Of a stretch of DNA of 64,000 nt, positions 1-10,297 are shown piece by piece (the stretch's first letter is position 1; every line of letters starts with the position of its first letter). This DNA comes from Streptomyces sp. NRRL F-2580. GTDB lineage: Bacteria; Actinomycetota; Actinomycetes; Streptomycetales; Streptomycetaceae. The position numbers and the translations under genes were made by a program. Location of the stretch: NCBI RefSeq assembly GCF_000720115.1, contig NZ_JOIR01000005.1, forward strand, positions 310,001-374,000, in the 5' to 3' direction. A model generated the notes under the pieces. The model was given only the letters and a program-made list of their open reading frames with translations. It had not been told where the DNA came from and searched no databases.

Positions 1-1143
1 CTGCTCGGCGAGTTCTCCCGCAGCGACCTGATGCTGGCCCGCCGCGGCTTCCTCGGGACCTCGCTCGCCCTCTCCGCCGGCCCCGCCCTCATCGAGCCCA
101 TGCAGCGCTGGCTCGTACCGGTCCCGGCCGCCGACCCGGGACCGCGCACGGCGGGGCCGACGGGGGCCCTCGGCGGCCACCGCCCGCCCCGGCTCTCCGA
201 ACCGGAACTCGACCTCCTCGACGCCACCACCGTCATGTTCCGCCAGTGGGACGCCCAGTGCGGGGGCGGGCTGCGCCGCAAGGCCGTCGTCGGCCAGCTC
301 CACGAGGTCACCGACCTGCTCCAGGAGAGCCACCCCGCCCCGGTCATGAAGCGGCTCTTCAAGGTCGCCGCCGAGCTGGCCGAACTGGCGGGCTGGATGA
401 GCTACGACATCGGCCTGCACCCCACCGCGCAGAAGTACTTCGTCCTCGCCCTGCACGCCGCGAAGGAGGCCGGCGACAAGCCGCTCGGCTCGTACATCCT
501 CTCCGGCATGAGCCGCCAGATGATCCACCTGGGCCGTCCCGAGGACGCCCTCGAACTCGTCCACCTCGCGCAGTACGGCAGCCGCGACTGCGCCGGCCCG
601 CGCACCCAGGCCATGCTGTATGCGATGGAGGCCCGCGCGTACGCCAACATGGGCCAGCCCAGCCGCTGCAAGCGGGCCGTGCGGATGGCCGAGGACACCT
701 TCTCCGACGTCGCCTTCGGCGGCGAGCCCGAGCCCGACTGGATCCGCTTCTTCTCCGAGGCCGAGCTGAACGGCGAGAACTCCCACTCGTACCGGGACCT
801 GGCCTACGTGGCCGGGCGCAGCCCCATGTACGCCTCCCTCGCGGAGCCCGTCATGGAGCGGGCCGTCGAGCTCTTCGAGAAGGACGAGGAGCACCAGCGC
901 TCGTACGCCCTCAACCTCATCGGCATGGCCACCGTCCACCTGCTCCAGCGCGAGCCGGAGCAGGCCGCGGCCCTCGTCGACAGGGCCCTCGACGTGGCGG
1001 GAAAGGTGCGGTCCGAACGGGTGAACACGCGCCTGCGCAAGACCGTCGACAGCGCCGCCCGTGAGTACGGCGACGTAGCCGAGGTGGTCCGGCTCACCGA
1101 CCACCTCGCCTCCCGGCTCCCCGAAGCCGCGGAGGCCGTCTGA
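1..1143 (+). CDS. nsdA: NsdA-type developmental regulator, C-terminal part (5' end outside window)
   Basis: The frame is open from base 1, so the gene begins upstream and 380 residues of its C-terminal part are visible. The protein is soluble and mostly helical. Repeated Ala/Leu-rich helical pairs (for example around AMLYAMEARAYANMGQPSRC) look like TPR units. The call rests on this architecture and on position: NsdA, a negative regulator of sporulation and antibiotic production, sits directly upstream of amtB-glnK-glnD in Streptomyces coelicolor. No catalytic motif is seen. The N-terminal region cannot be judged here. The assignment is family and synteny inference; a related TPR-type regulator is the alternative. 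Confidence 0.7.
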   Translation: MLGEFSRSDLMLARRGFLGTSLALSAGPALIEPMQRWLVPVPAADPGPRTAGPTGALGGHRPPRLSEPELDLLDATTVMFRQWDAQCGGGLRRKAVVGQLHEVTDLLQESHPAPVMKRLFKVAAELAELAGWMSYDIGLHPTAQKYFVLALHAAKEAGDKPLGSYILSGMSRQMIHLGRPEDALELVHLAQYGSRDCAGPRTQAMLYAMEARAYANMGQPSRCKRAVRMAEDTFSDVAFGGEPEPDWIRFFSEAELNGENSHSYRDLAYVAGRSPMYASLAEPVMERAVELFEKDEEHQRSYALNLIGMATVHLLQREPEQAAALVDRALDVAGKVRSERVNTRLRKTVDSAAREYGDVAEVVRLTDHLASRLPEAAEAV

Positions 1144-1292
1144 CGGCCCCGGCGGCCGCCCCTCAGGCCCCGGCCGCGGCAGTCACCCCGTGAAGCCCGA
1201 TCAGGCTCCCCCAGCCAGGACGTCCGGGTCACCGCCGCGGCCGGTCGCACCACCCGCACAGTTCATGGACGCGTAACACGCCCGACCTCTTC

Positions 1293-1308
1293 GTCATCGG
1301 CGCGAAAC
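1293..1308 (+). promoter_or_regulatory. candidate GlnR operator upstream of amtB
   Basis: The sequence reads GTCAT-n6-GAAAC, close to the actinobacterial GlnR pattern gTnAc-n6-GaAAc. A further GTAAC lies at 1273-1277, as expected if a second, weaker half-site pair is present. The site is about 130 bp upstream of the amtB start. GlnR activates amtB-glnK-glnD under nitrogen limitation in Streptomyces. The match was made by eye; binding is inferred. Confidence 0.5.
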
Positions 1309-1435
1309 ACCCAGCGGCGCCGCCGGAAACCGGCCTGCGCGAATCTCATGGCCAATAACCGGCCAGTTCCCAATGCCGCCGCTCAGGTTTTCACGATCGC
1401 CCGCACGCGAACGTACCGACGACGAGGAGACGCCG

Positions 1436-3114
<1,679 letters not shown>

Positions 3115-3131
3115 GTGACGGGAGCTCCCGG

Positions 3132-5558
3132 GTGACGAGCGTCGAAGAGACCACGGACAACACGGCCGACTCGGGACCCGGCGGATACGCCGCGGCCCGG
3201 CTGCGACTCCTCCAGGAGGAGTCGCGGTCCGGGCCTTCGCGGCGTTCCGCCCTGGCCGGGCTGACCGACGACTGGCTGAACGCCCTGTTCACGACCGCAG
3301 TACGGGAGACCGGCGTCCGCGGTGCCACCCTGGTCGCCGTCGGCGGCTACGGGCGGGCCGAACTCTCCCCGCGCAGCGACCTCGACCTGGTGCTGCTGCA
3401 CGACGGCAAGGCGGAACCGCGGGCGCTGAGCGCGCTCGCCGACCGCCTCTGGTACCCGGTGTGGGACCTCGGGCTCGCCCTCGACCACTCGGTACGGACC
3501 CCCGGCGAGGCCCGCAAGACCGCCGCCGAGGACCTCAAGGTCCAGCTCGGCCTGCTCGACGCCCGGACCGTCGCCGGCGACGCCGGACTCCTCGCCGGAC
3601 TGCGGACCTCCGTCCTGGCCGACTGGCGCAACCAGGCCGCCAAACGCCTCCCGCAACTGCACGCCCTGTGCCGTGAGCGGGCCGAGCGCGCCGGAGAGCT
3701 CCGCTTCCTGCTCGAACCCGACCTCAAGGAGGCCCGCGGCGGGCTCCGCGACGTCACCGCGCTGCGGGCCGTCGCGGCCTCCTGGCTGGCCGACGCCCCG
3801 CGCGACGGCCTCGCCGAGGCCCGGCGGCGGCTCCTCGACGCGCGGGACGCCCTCCATCTGGTGACCGGCCGGGCCACCGACCGGCTCTCGCTCCAGGAAC
3901 AGGACCAGGTCGCGGCGCAGCTCGGGCTGCTCGACGCGGACGCGCTGCTCCGCGAGGTGTACGAGGCCGCGCGGATCGTCGCGTACGCCGGTGACGTGAC
4001 CTGGCGGGAGGTCGGGCGGGTGCTGCGGGCCCGCGCCGCCCGGCCCCGGCTGCGCGGGCTGCTGGGCGCCCGGGCCGCCGCGGCGGCCGCGCGGGCACCG
4101 CTGGCCGAGGGCGTGGTGGAGTCCGACGGGGAGGCCGTCCTTGCCCTGGCGGCGCGTCCCGACCGCGATCCCGTCCTGCCCCTGCGGTTCGCCGCGGCCG
4201 CCGCGCAGGCGGGACTTCCCGTATCGCTGCATGCCGTACGCAGGCTCGCGGCGCAGGCCAAACCGCTCCCGGTGCCCTGGCCGGCCGAGGCGCGGGAACA
4301 GCTGGTGACCCTGCTCGGCGCGGGGGAGCCCACGGTCGCCGTGTGGGAGGCGCTGGAGGCGGAAGGCCTGATCACGCGGCTGCTCCCCGACTGGGAGCGG
4401 GTGCGGTGCCGCCCGCAGCGCAACCCCGTCCACACCTGGACGGTGGACCGCCACCTCATCGAGACGGCGGTGCGGGCCTCGGCCCTCACCCGCCGGGTCG
4501 GCCGCCCCGACCTGCTGCTGATGGCGGCCCTCCTGCACGACATCGGCAAGGGCTGGCCGGGCGACCACTCGGTGGCCGGCGAGACGATCGCCCGCGACGT
4601 CGCCGCCCGCGTGGGCTTCGACGCGCAGGACGCCGCCGTGCTGGGGGCGCTCGTACGGCACCACCTGCTGCTGATCGACACCGCGACCCGGCGCGACCTG
4701 GACGACCCGGCCACCGTCCGCTCGGTCGCCGAGGCCGTCGGGTCGGTGGGCACGCTGGAGATACTGCACGCCCTGACGGAGGCGGACGCCCTGGCCACCG
4801 GACCCGCGGCGTGGAACGCATGGCGGGGCTCGCTGGTGGCGGACCTGGTCGCGCGGGTCGCCGCCGTGCTGCGCGGCACGGCCCCGGCGGTGCGGGAGGC
4901 GGAGATCCCGACCACGGAACAGGAACGCCTGGCGGTCGAGGCCCTGCGCACCCGGGAGCCGGTGCTCGCGCTCCACGTCCGGCAGGAGGAGGACGCGGTC
5001 GGCGGGGAACTGGTCGTGGCCGTACCCGACCAGCCGGGGGTCCTCCCGGCGGTCGCCGGGGTGCTGGCCCTGCACCGGCTCACCGTACGGGCGGCGGACC
5101 TGCGCTCCATGGAGCTCCCGGACCGGCTGGGCGAGGTCCTGGTGCTGCGGTGGCGGGTGGCGGCGGAGTACGGCGCGCTGCCCGAGGCCGCGCGGCTGCG
5201 CAGCGACCTCGTCCGGGCCCTGGACGGCTCGCTGGACGTCCCGGCGAAGCTGGCGGACCGCGAGGCGGCGTACCCGCGCCGGCGCGGGGTCGTCCCGCCG
5301 CCGCCCCGGGTCACGGTCGTCCCGGAGGTCTCCTCGCTGGCCACGGTCCTGGAGGTGCGGGCTCCCGACGCGGTGGGCCTGCTGCACCGGATCGGGCGGG
5401 TGCTGGAGTCCCGGGGCGTCCGGGTCCGCAGCGCGCACGTCTCCACGCTGGGCGCGAACGCGGTGGACACGCTGTACGTCACCAACTCCGACGGCAAGCC
5501 CCTGGACCCGGCGGAGGCCGCCGCCCTGGCCGGGTCGGTGCAGGCCGCCCTGGCGTAG
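3132..5558 (+). CDS. glnD: PII adenylyl/uridylyltransferase GlnD
   Basis: An 808-residue enzyme that nucleotidylates and de-modifies the PII protein encoded just upstream. The N-terminal nucleotidyltransferase domain carries GGYGRAELSPRSDLDLVLL around residues 65-85. A central HD phosphohydrolase domain carries MAALLHDIGKG. Two C-terminal ACT domains follow, starting at VAVPDQPGVLPAVAGVLAL and VRAPDAVGLLHRIGRVLES. In actinobacteria the enzyme acts as an adenylyltransferase; this is family knowledge and is not visible in the sequence. The start is a GTG at 3132, 17 nt after glnK. Confidence 0.95.
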   Translation: MTSVEETTDNTADSGPGGYAAARLRLLQEESRSGPSRRSALAGLTDDWLNALFTTAVRETGVRGATLVAVGGYGRAELSPRSDLDLVLLHDGKAEPRALSALADRLWYPVWDLGLALDHSVRTPGEARKTAAEDLKVQLGLLDARTVAGDAGLLAGLRTSVLADWRNQAAKRLPQLHALCRERAERAGELRFLLEPDLKEARGGLRDVTALRAVAASWLADAPRDGLAEARRRLLDARDALHLVTGRATDRLSLQEQDQVAAQLGLLDADALLREVYEAARIVAYAGDVTWREVGRVLRARAARPRLRGLLGARAAAAAARAPLAEGVVESDGEAVLALAARPDRDPVLPLRFAAAAAQAGLPVSLHAVRRLAAQAKPLPVPWPAEAREQLVTLLGAGEPTVAVWEALEAEGLITRLLPDWERVRCRPQRNPVHTWTVDRHLIETAVRASALTRRVGRPDLLLMAALLHDIGKGWPGDHSVAGETIARDVAARVGFDAQDAAVLGALVRHHLLLIDTATRRDLDDPATVRSVAEAVGSVGTLEILHALTEADALATGPAAWNAWRGSLVADLVARVAAVLRGTAPAVREAEIPTTEQERLAVEALRTREPVLALHVRQEEDAVGGELVVAVPDQPGVLPAVAGVLALHRLTVRAADLRSMELPDRLGEVLVLRWRVAAEYGALPEAARLRSDLVRALDGSLDVPAKLADREAAYPRRRGVVPPPPRVTVVPEVSSLATVLEVRAPDAVGLLHRIGRVLESRGVRVRSAHVSTLGANAVDTLYVTNSDGKPLDPAEAAALAGSVQAALA

Positions 5559-5781
5559 CCCTGCGGCGCCGCTGCCGGGGGCTCCGCCCCCACACCTCCG
5601 CTCCTCAAACGCCGGAAGGGCCGGCTCTTTCAGCCCGTCGGCGATTGAGGCGCGGGTCCGGACGAGCCCGGTTCCGGGAAGGGGCGGGGAAGGAATGCCG
5701 CCCGCAGGGCCATGCAGGTGGCGCGGCCCGATACCCTGGGGGACGACCACAACGCCCCCGACCCGAGGAATCGCGACCACC
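5559..5781. repeat. glnD-ffh intergenic region with inverted repeats
   Basis: A 223-bp gap with a GC hairpin (GGGGGCTCCGCCCCC, 5576-5590). A longer imperfect inverted repeat follows from CCTCAAAC (5603-5610) to GATTGAGG (5643-5650), with internal GCCGG arms. Elements of this CTCAAACGCCGG type are common between Streptomyces genes. It may terminate glnD transcription. The ffh promoter is probably near 5735-5745 (GATACCCT), but no convincing -35 was seen. Confidence 0.45.
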
Positions 5782-7356
5782 GTGTTCGATACGCTCTCCG
5801 ACCGCTTGGCGAATACCTTCAAGGGCCTGCGCGGCAAAGGCCGGCTGTCCGAGGCTGACATCGACTCCGCGGCCCGGGAAATCCGTATCGCCCTCCTCGA
5901 GGCCGACGTCGCCCTCCCGGTCGTCCGCTCCTTCATCGCGAACGTCAAGGAAAGGGCCCGCGGCGAGGAGGTCAGCAAGGCGCTGAACCCCGGCCAGCAG
6001 GTCCTGAAGATCGTCAACGACGAGCTCGTCACGATCCTCGGCGGCGAGACCCGGCGGCTGCGCTTCGCCAAGACCGCGCCCACCGTGATCATGCTGGCCG
6101 GTCTCCAGGGTGCCGGTAAGACCACCCTCGCCGGAAAGCTCGGCCTCTGGCTCAAGGGGCAGGGCCACACCCCGCTCCTCGTCGCCTGCGACCTCCAGCG
6201 CCCCAACGCCGTCAACCAGCTCTCCGTCGTCGCCGACCGCGCCGGCGTGGCCTTCTACGGCCCCCAGCCGGGCAACGGCGTCGGTGACCCGGTCCAGGTC
6301 GCCAAGGACTCCGTCGAGTACGCGCGGACCAAGCAGCACGACATCGTCATCGTCGACACCGCCGGCCGCCTCGGCATCGACCAGGAGCTGATGCAGCAGG
6401 CCGCAGACATCCGCGACGCCGTCAGCCCCGACGAGATCCTGTTCGTCGTCGACGCCATGATCGGTCAGGACGCGGTCAACACCGCCGAGGCCTTCCGCGA
6501 CGGCGTCGGCTTCGACGGCGTCGTGCTCTCGAAGCTCGACGGCGACGCCCGCGGTGGTGCCGCGCTCTCCATCGCGCACGTCACCGGCAAGCAGATCATG
6601 TTCGCCTCGAACGGTGAGAAGCTCGACGAGTTCGACGCCTTCCACCCGGACCGCATGGCGGGCCGGATCCTCGACATGGGTGACATGCTCACCCTCATCG
6701 AGCAGGCCGAGAAGACCTTCTCGCAGGCCGAGGCCGAGAAGATGGCGGCCAAGCTCGCCAAGGGTCCCAAGGAGTTCACGCTCGACGACTTCCTGGCCCA
6801 GATGGAGCAGGTCCGCAAGATGGGCTCCATCTCGAAGCTGCTCGGCATGCTGCCCGGCATGGGTCAGATCAAGGACCAGATCAACAACATCGACGAGCGC
6901 GACGTGGACCGCACCGCCGCGATCATCAAGTCGATGACCCCGGCCGAGCGCCAGGACCCGACGATCATCAACGGCTCGCGCCGCGCCCGTATCGCCAAGG
7001 GTTCCGGCACCGAGGTCAGCGCCGTCAAGTCGCTCGTCGAGCGGTTCTTCGACGCCCGCAAGATGATGTCCCGCATGGCCCAGGGCGGCGGCATGCCGGG
7101 CATGCCCGGCATCCCCGGGATGGGCGGCGGCCCCGGCCGGCAGAAGAAGCAGGTCAAGCAGGCCAAGGGCAAGCGCAAGAGCGGCAACCCGATGAAGCGC
7201 AAGGAAGAGGAGGCCGCGGCAGCGGCCCGCCGTGAGCAGGGCCCGCAGGCGATCGAGCCCGCGGCCGGCGGCAGCCCCTTCGGCCTTCCCGCCGACGGCG
7301 GCCAGCCGGGCCAGGACTTCGACCTTCCGGACGAGTTCAAGAAGTTCATGAAGTAG
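5782..7356 (+). CDS. ffh: signal recognition particle GTPase Ffh
   Basis: A 524-residue SRP54-family GTPase that binds signal sequences and SRP RNA and delivers ribosomes to FtsY. The start is a GTG at 5782 giving VFDTLSDRLANTFKGLRGKG, typical of the Ffh N domain; GAGGA lies upstream near 5765. The G domain shows GLQGAGKTT, VDTAGR and SKLDGDARGG. The M domain carries the SRP RNA-binding region (PTIINGSRRARIAKGSG). The C-terminal tail is rich in Met and Gly and then Lys and charged residues. The length is usual for actinobacteria. A strong terminator follows. Confidence 0.97.
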   Translation: MFDTLSDRLANTFKGLRGKGRLSEADIDSAAREIRIALLEADVALPVVRSFIANVKERARGEEVSKALNPGQQVLKIVNDELVTILGGETRRLRFAKTAPTVIMLAGLQGAGKTTLAGKLGLWLKGQGHTPLLVACDLQRPNAVNQLSVVADRAGVAFYGPQPGNGVGDPVQVAKDSVEYARTKQHDIVIVDTAGRLGIDQELMQQAADIRDAVSPDEILFVVDAMIGQDAVNTAEAFRDGVGFDGVVLSKLDGDARGGAALSIAHVTGKQIMFASNGEKLDEFDAFHPDRMAGRILDMGDMLTLIEQAEKTFSQAEAEKMAAKLAKGPKEFTLDDFLAQMEQVRKMGSISKLLGMLPGMGQIKDQINNIDERDVDRTAAIIKSMTPAERQDPTIINGSRRARIAKGSGTEVSAVKSLVERFFDARKMMSRMAQGGGMPGMPGIPGMGGGPGRQKKQVKQAKGKRKSGNPMKRKEEEAAAAARREQGPQAIEPAAGGSPFGLPADGGQPGQDFDLPDEFKKFMK

Positions 7357-7377
7357 TACCCGCGCAGGCGGGCAGCG

Positions 7378-7413
7378 GAGGGCCCCGGTCGTGATCCCAC
7401 GGCCGGGGCCCTC
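7378..7413 (+). terminator. ffh terminator hairpin
   Basis: A perfect 11-bp inverted repeat, GAGGGCCCCGG (7378-7388) and CCGGGGCCCTC (7403-7413), with a 14-nt loop. It begins 21 nt after the ffh stop and is followed by a short T/C-rich stretch. Confidence 0.8.
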
Positions 7414-7484
7414 TGTCCTCTGCGGGGCAACGGGTCGATTTGTCGCTTATCGTCGGCCGGGAGGATGGCAGAAGGAGGCGCCCC

Positions 7485-9422
7485 GTGCCCAGCCCCACCC
7501 CCGTACCTCCGCGCGACCGGGCCGACACGCCCTGGCGCTCGGAAGGCGCCCCGCCCACGCCTCCGCCGAAGAAGAGGATGCCGGGCGGCTGGAGGGGACT
7601 GATCCTCGCCGCCCTGATCGTCTACCTGGTGACCAACCTGGTGCTGTCCTTCTTCAACGAGGGGGACGAGCCGACGATCTCGTACACCGAGTTCAGCAAG
7701 CAGGTGGCCAACGGCAACGTCTCGAAGATCTACTCCAAGGGCGACGCGATCCAGGGCGAGCTGAAGGCCGAGCAGCCGCTGCCCGAGGGGGACAAGGGCG
7801 ACTACACCAAATTCGTCACCCAGCGCCCGGCCTTCGCCGACGACGACCTGTGGGCCAACCTCACCAAGCAGAACGTGACCGTGACGGCCTCCCCGGTCGT
7901 CGTGCAGCGCAGCTTCCTCGCCAACCTGCTGCTCTCCCTCGCCCCTATGCTCCTGCTGGTCCTGCTGTGGGTGGTCATCGCCCGCCGGATGGGCTCGGGG
8001 ATGGGCGGCATGGGCGCCCTCGGGCGCAAGGCCCCGCCCAAACCCGTGGAGCTGGAGACGGGCGACAAGCGCACCACCTTCGAGGACGTCGCCGGCATCG
8101 ACGAGGTCGAGGGCGAGCTCAACGACGTCGTCGACTTCCTCAAGAACCCGCAGGCCTACCGGAAGCTGGGCGCCCGGATGCCCGGCGGCGTCCTCCTGTC
8201 CGGCCCGCCCGGCACCGGCAAGACCCTGCTGGCGCGCGCGGTCGCGGGCGAGGCCGGGGTGCCGTTCTTCTCCGCCTCCGCCTCCGAGTTCATCGAGATG
8301 ATCGTCGGCGTCGGCGCCTCCCGCGTCCGCGAGCTCTTCACCGAGGCGCGCAAGGTGGCCCCCGCGATCATCTTCATCGACGAGATCGACACCATCGGCC
8401 GGGTGCGCGGCGGCGGCGCGGCCCTGGGCGGCCACGACGAACGCGAACAGACCCTGAACCAGATCCTCACCGAGATGGACGGCTTCTCCGGCTCGGAGGG
8501 GGTCGTCGTCCTAGCCGCCACCAACCGGGCCGACGTCCTCGACCCCGCCCTGACCCGGCCCGGCCGCTTCGACCGCACGGTGACCGTCTCCCCGCCCGAC
8601 CGGGGCGGCCGCGAGGCCATCCTGCGCATCCACACCCGGGACATCCCGCTCGCCCCGGGCGTCGACCTCGCGCAGGTCGCCCGTACCACCCCCGGAATGA
8701 CCGGCGCCGAACTGGCCAACCTCGCCAACGAGGCCGCGCTGCTCGCCGTGAAGCGCCGGCAGGACCAGGTCACCCAGTCCGACCTCTCCGACGCCCTGGA
8801 AAAGGTCCAGCTCGGCGCGGAGCGGTCCCTGGTGATGCCCTTGGAGGAGCGCCGCCGCACCGCGTACCACGAGAGCGGCCACGCCCTCCTGGGCATGCTC
8901 CAGCCGGGCGCCGACCCGGTCCGCAAGATCACGATCGTGCCCCGCGGCCGCGCCCTCGGTGTCACCCTCTCCACCCCGGACGCCGACCGGTACGCGTACA
9001 CCGAGGAGTACCTGCGCGGCCGCATCATCGGGGCGCTCGGCGGCATGGCCGCCGAACACGTCGTCTACGACGTCATCACCACCGGCGCCGAGAACGACCT
9101 CGAACAGGTCACCAACATCGTCCGAGGCATGGTCGGCCGCTGGGGCATGAGCGACCGCGTCGGCAAGCTCACCGCCATCCCCTCCGACGGAGGCGGCCCG
9201 TACGGCCTGTCCGCCGCCCCCGCCACCCTCGACGCGGTCGACCACGAGATGCGGCGGATCGTCGACGAGTGCTACATGGACGCCTGCCGCCTGCTGCGCG
9301 AACACCGGCCGCAGCTCGACGCCCTGGCCGAGGCGCTGCTCGCCAACGAGACCCTGGACGAGGCGGCCGCTTACGCCGCCGCCGGGATCACCCGCCTGAC
9401 GAAGGCCCACGACGCCGACTGA
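7485..9422 (+). CDS. ftsH: FtsH-family ATP-dependent zinc metalloprotease
   Basis: A membrane-anchored AAA+ protease of 645 residues that degrades membrane and misfolded proteins. The first membrane segment lies around residues 38-57 and the second around 143-165. Between them is the small extracytoplasmic FtsH domain ([20 protein letters not shown]). The AAA module has Walker [14 protein letters not shown] near residue 240, Walker [13 protein letters not shown] and the second region of homology around RPGRFDRTV. The zinc site HESGH is near residue 463. GTG 7485 is preferred because GAAGGAGG sits at 7471-7478; a longer TTG-started frame from 7440 lacks a ribosome site. It lacks the long C-terminal tail of the main Streptomyces FtsH, so it is probably the second paralogue. 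Confidence 0.9.
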   Translation: MPSPTPVPPRDRADTPWRSEGAPPTPPPKKRMPGGWRGLILAALIVYLVTNLVLSFFNEGDEPTISYTEFSKQVANGNVSKIYSKGDAIQGELKAEQPLPEGDKGDYTKFVTQRPAFADDDLWANLTKQNVTVTASPVVVQRSFLANLLLSLAPMLLLVLLWVVIARRMGSGMGGMGALGRKAPPKPVELETGDKRTTFEDVAGIDEVEGELNDVVDFLKNPQAYRKLGARMPGGVLLSGPPGTGKTLLARAVAGEAGVPFFSASASEFIEMIVGVGASRVRELFTEARKVAPAIIFIDEIDTIGRVRGGGAALGGHDEREQTLNQILTEMDGFSGSEGVVVLAATNRADVLDPALTRPGRFDRTVTVSPPDRGGREAILRIHTRDIPLAPGVDLAQVARTTPGMTGAELANLANEAALLAVKRRQDQVTQSDLSDALEKVQLGAERSLVMPLEERRRTAYHESGHALLGMLQPGADPVRKITIVPRGRALGVTLSTPDADRYAYTEEYLRGRIIGALGGMAAEHVVYDVITTGAENDLEQVTNIVRGMVGRWGMSDRVGKLTAIPSDGGGPYGLSAAPATLDAVDHEMRRIVDECYMDACRLLREHRPQLDALAEALLANETLDEAAAYAAAGITRLTKAHDAD

Positions 9423-9434
9423 CTGACGGAGGGC

Positions 9435-9507
9435 CGGCCGCGCCGCGGAGATCAGCCCATCCGGGCGATCTCGGCCGCGCCGCGGAGATCAGCCCATCCG
9501 GGCGATC
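9435..9507. repeat. tandem duplication of a 36-bp segment at a gene end
   Basis: Two identical 36-bp copies, 9435-9470 and 9472-9507, begin CGGCCGCGCCGCGGAGATCA and are separated by a single T. The right copy contains the last codons and stop of the minus-strand methyltransferase. The left copy is a second version of that gene end lying beyond the stop. This looks like a recent slippage or tandem duplication. Confidence 0.9.
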
Positions 9508-10166
9508 ACATACCGGAAGATGTTCGGCAGCCACACGGCGCCGTCGGACCGCTCGAACGGGTGAAGCGCCTCGGCCAGCTCCTTCTCCGCCAGCGCGGGG
9601 TCGGCCGCGCCGTCGTAGAGCCCGGTCGACAGCAGCCCGCGCACCGCGCTGTCCACGTCCGCGTACCCGAAGGGGCAGAACACCCGCCCCGATCCGTCCG
9701 GTGTGAGTCCGGCCCGCTCCACCAGTGCGTCCAGGTCGCGGGGCGAGGGCCCGCCACCCAGGACCGCGGGCACCGTGCAGCGCTCCGCCGGGCCCCAGTC
9801 GGCCAGCACCACCGCCCCGCCGCGGCGCACGGCGGGCAGGGCCGCGGCCAGCTCCGCCGGGGACGGCGAGAAGGCCAGCAGGGCGTCGTACGGGCGCGGC
9901 GCCGACGGCGGGGCCGCCAGTACCTCCAGCAGCCGCTCACGGGCCAGGGCCCGCCGGGCCGGATCCGCCTCCACGCCCGTGGCCACGGCTCCCCGCCCGG
10001 CCGCGAGCAGCAGGGGCAGGCCGGCCCCGCAGTCGAGGCCCAGCAGCCGGTCACCCGGCCCTACCTCCAGTCGGTCGTAGACCGCTTCGTACAGCGGTAC
10101 CAGCATCCGTTCCTGGATCTCCGCCCAGTCCCGGGCGACGAGCGTCGCCGTCGGCGTCGGTGTCAT
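9489..10166 (-). CDS. class I SAM-dependent methyltransferase-like protein
   Basis: A 225-residue protein with the Rossmann SAM-binding motif I GDRLLGLDCGAGLPLLLAAG and the acidic motif II GVEADPARRA. A downstream VLADWG may be motif IV. The start at 10166 gives MTPTPTATLVARDWAEIQERM; in-frame extension upstream runs into the proS promoter region and is less likely. The substrate is unknown; the family includes small-molecule and quinone methyltransferases. It is transcribed divergently from proS, with 131 bp between the start codons. The last codons lie in a tandemly duplicated 36-bp segment. Confidence 0.75.
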   Translation of the reverse strand: MTPTPTATLVARDWAEIQERMLVPLYEAVYDRLEVGPGDRLLGLDCGAGLPLLLAAGRGAVATGVEADPARRALARERLLEVLAAPPSAPRPYDALLAFSPSPAELAAALPAVRRGGAVVLADWGPAERCTVPAVLGGGPSPRDLDALVERAGLTPDGSGRVFCPFGYADVDSAVRGLLSTGLYDGAADPALAEKELAEALHPFERSDGAVWLPNIFRYVIARMG

Positions 10167-10297
10167 CGAAAGAGCGCTCCTGATTCCGTGTCGCCCCCTT
10201 GCCCCCGTTGCCAGAGAACTCCCCATTCGCCCCCGCGTCCAGAGGAGCGCGCCACCCGATTCACGCATCGCGTGCCCGGCGCCGTACGATTCGCGGC

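Noticed and set aside
7440..7484. TTG at 7440 as the FtsH start
   Set aside because: No ribosome site is present there, whereas GTG 7485 follows GAAGGAGG.
9435..9507. CRISPR-like repeat
   Set aside because: Only two copies with a 1-nt spacer; it is a tandem duplication of a gene end, not an array.
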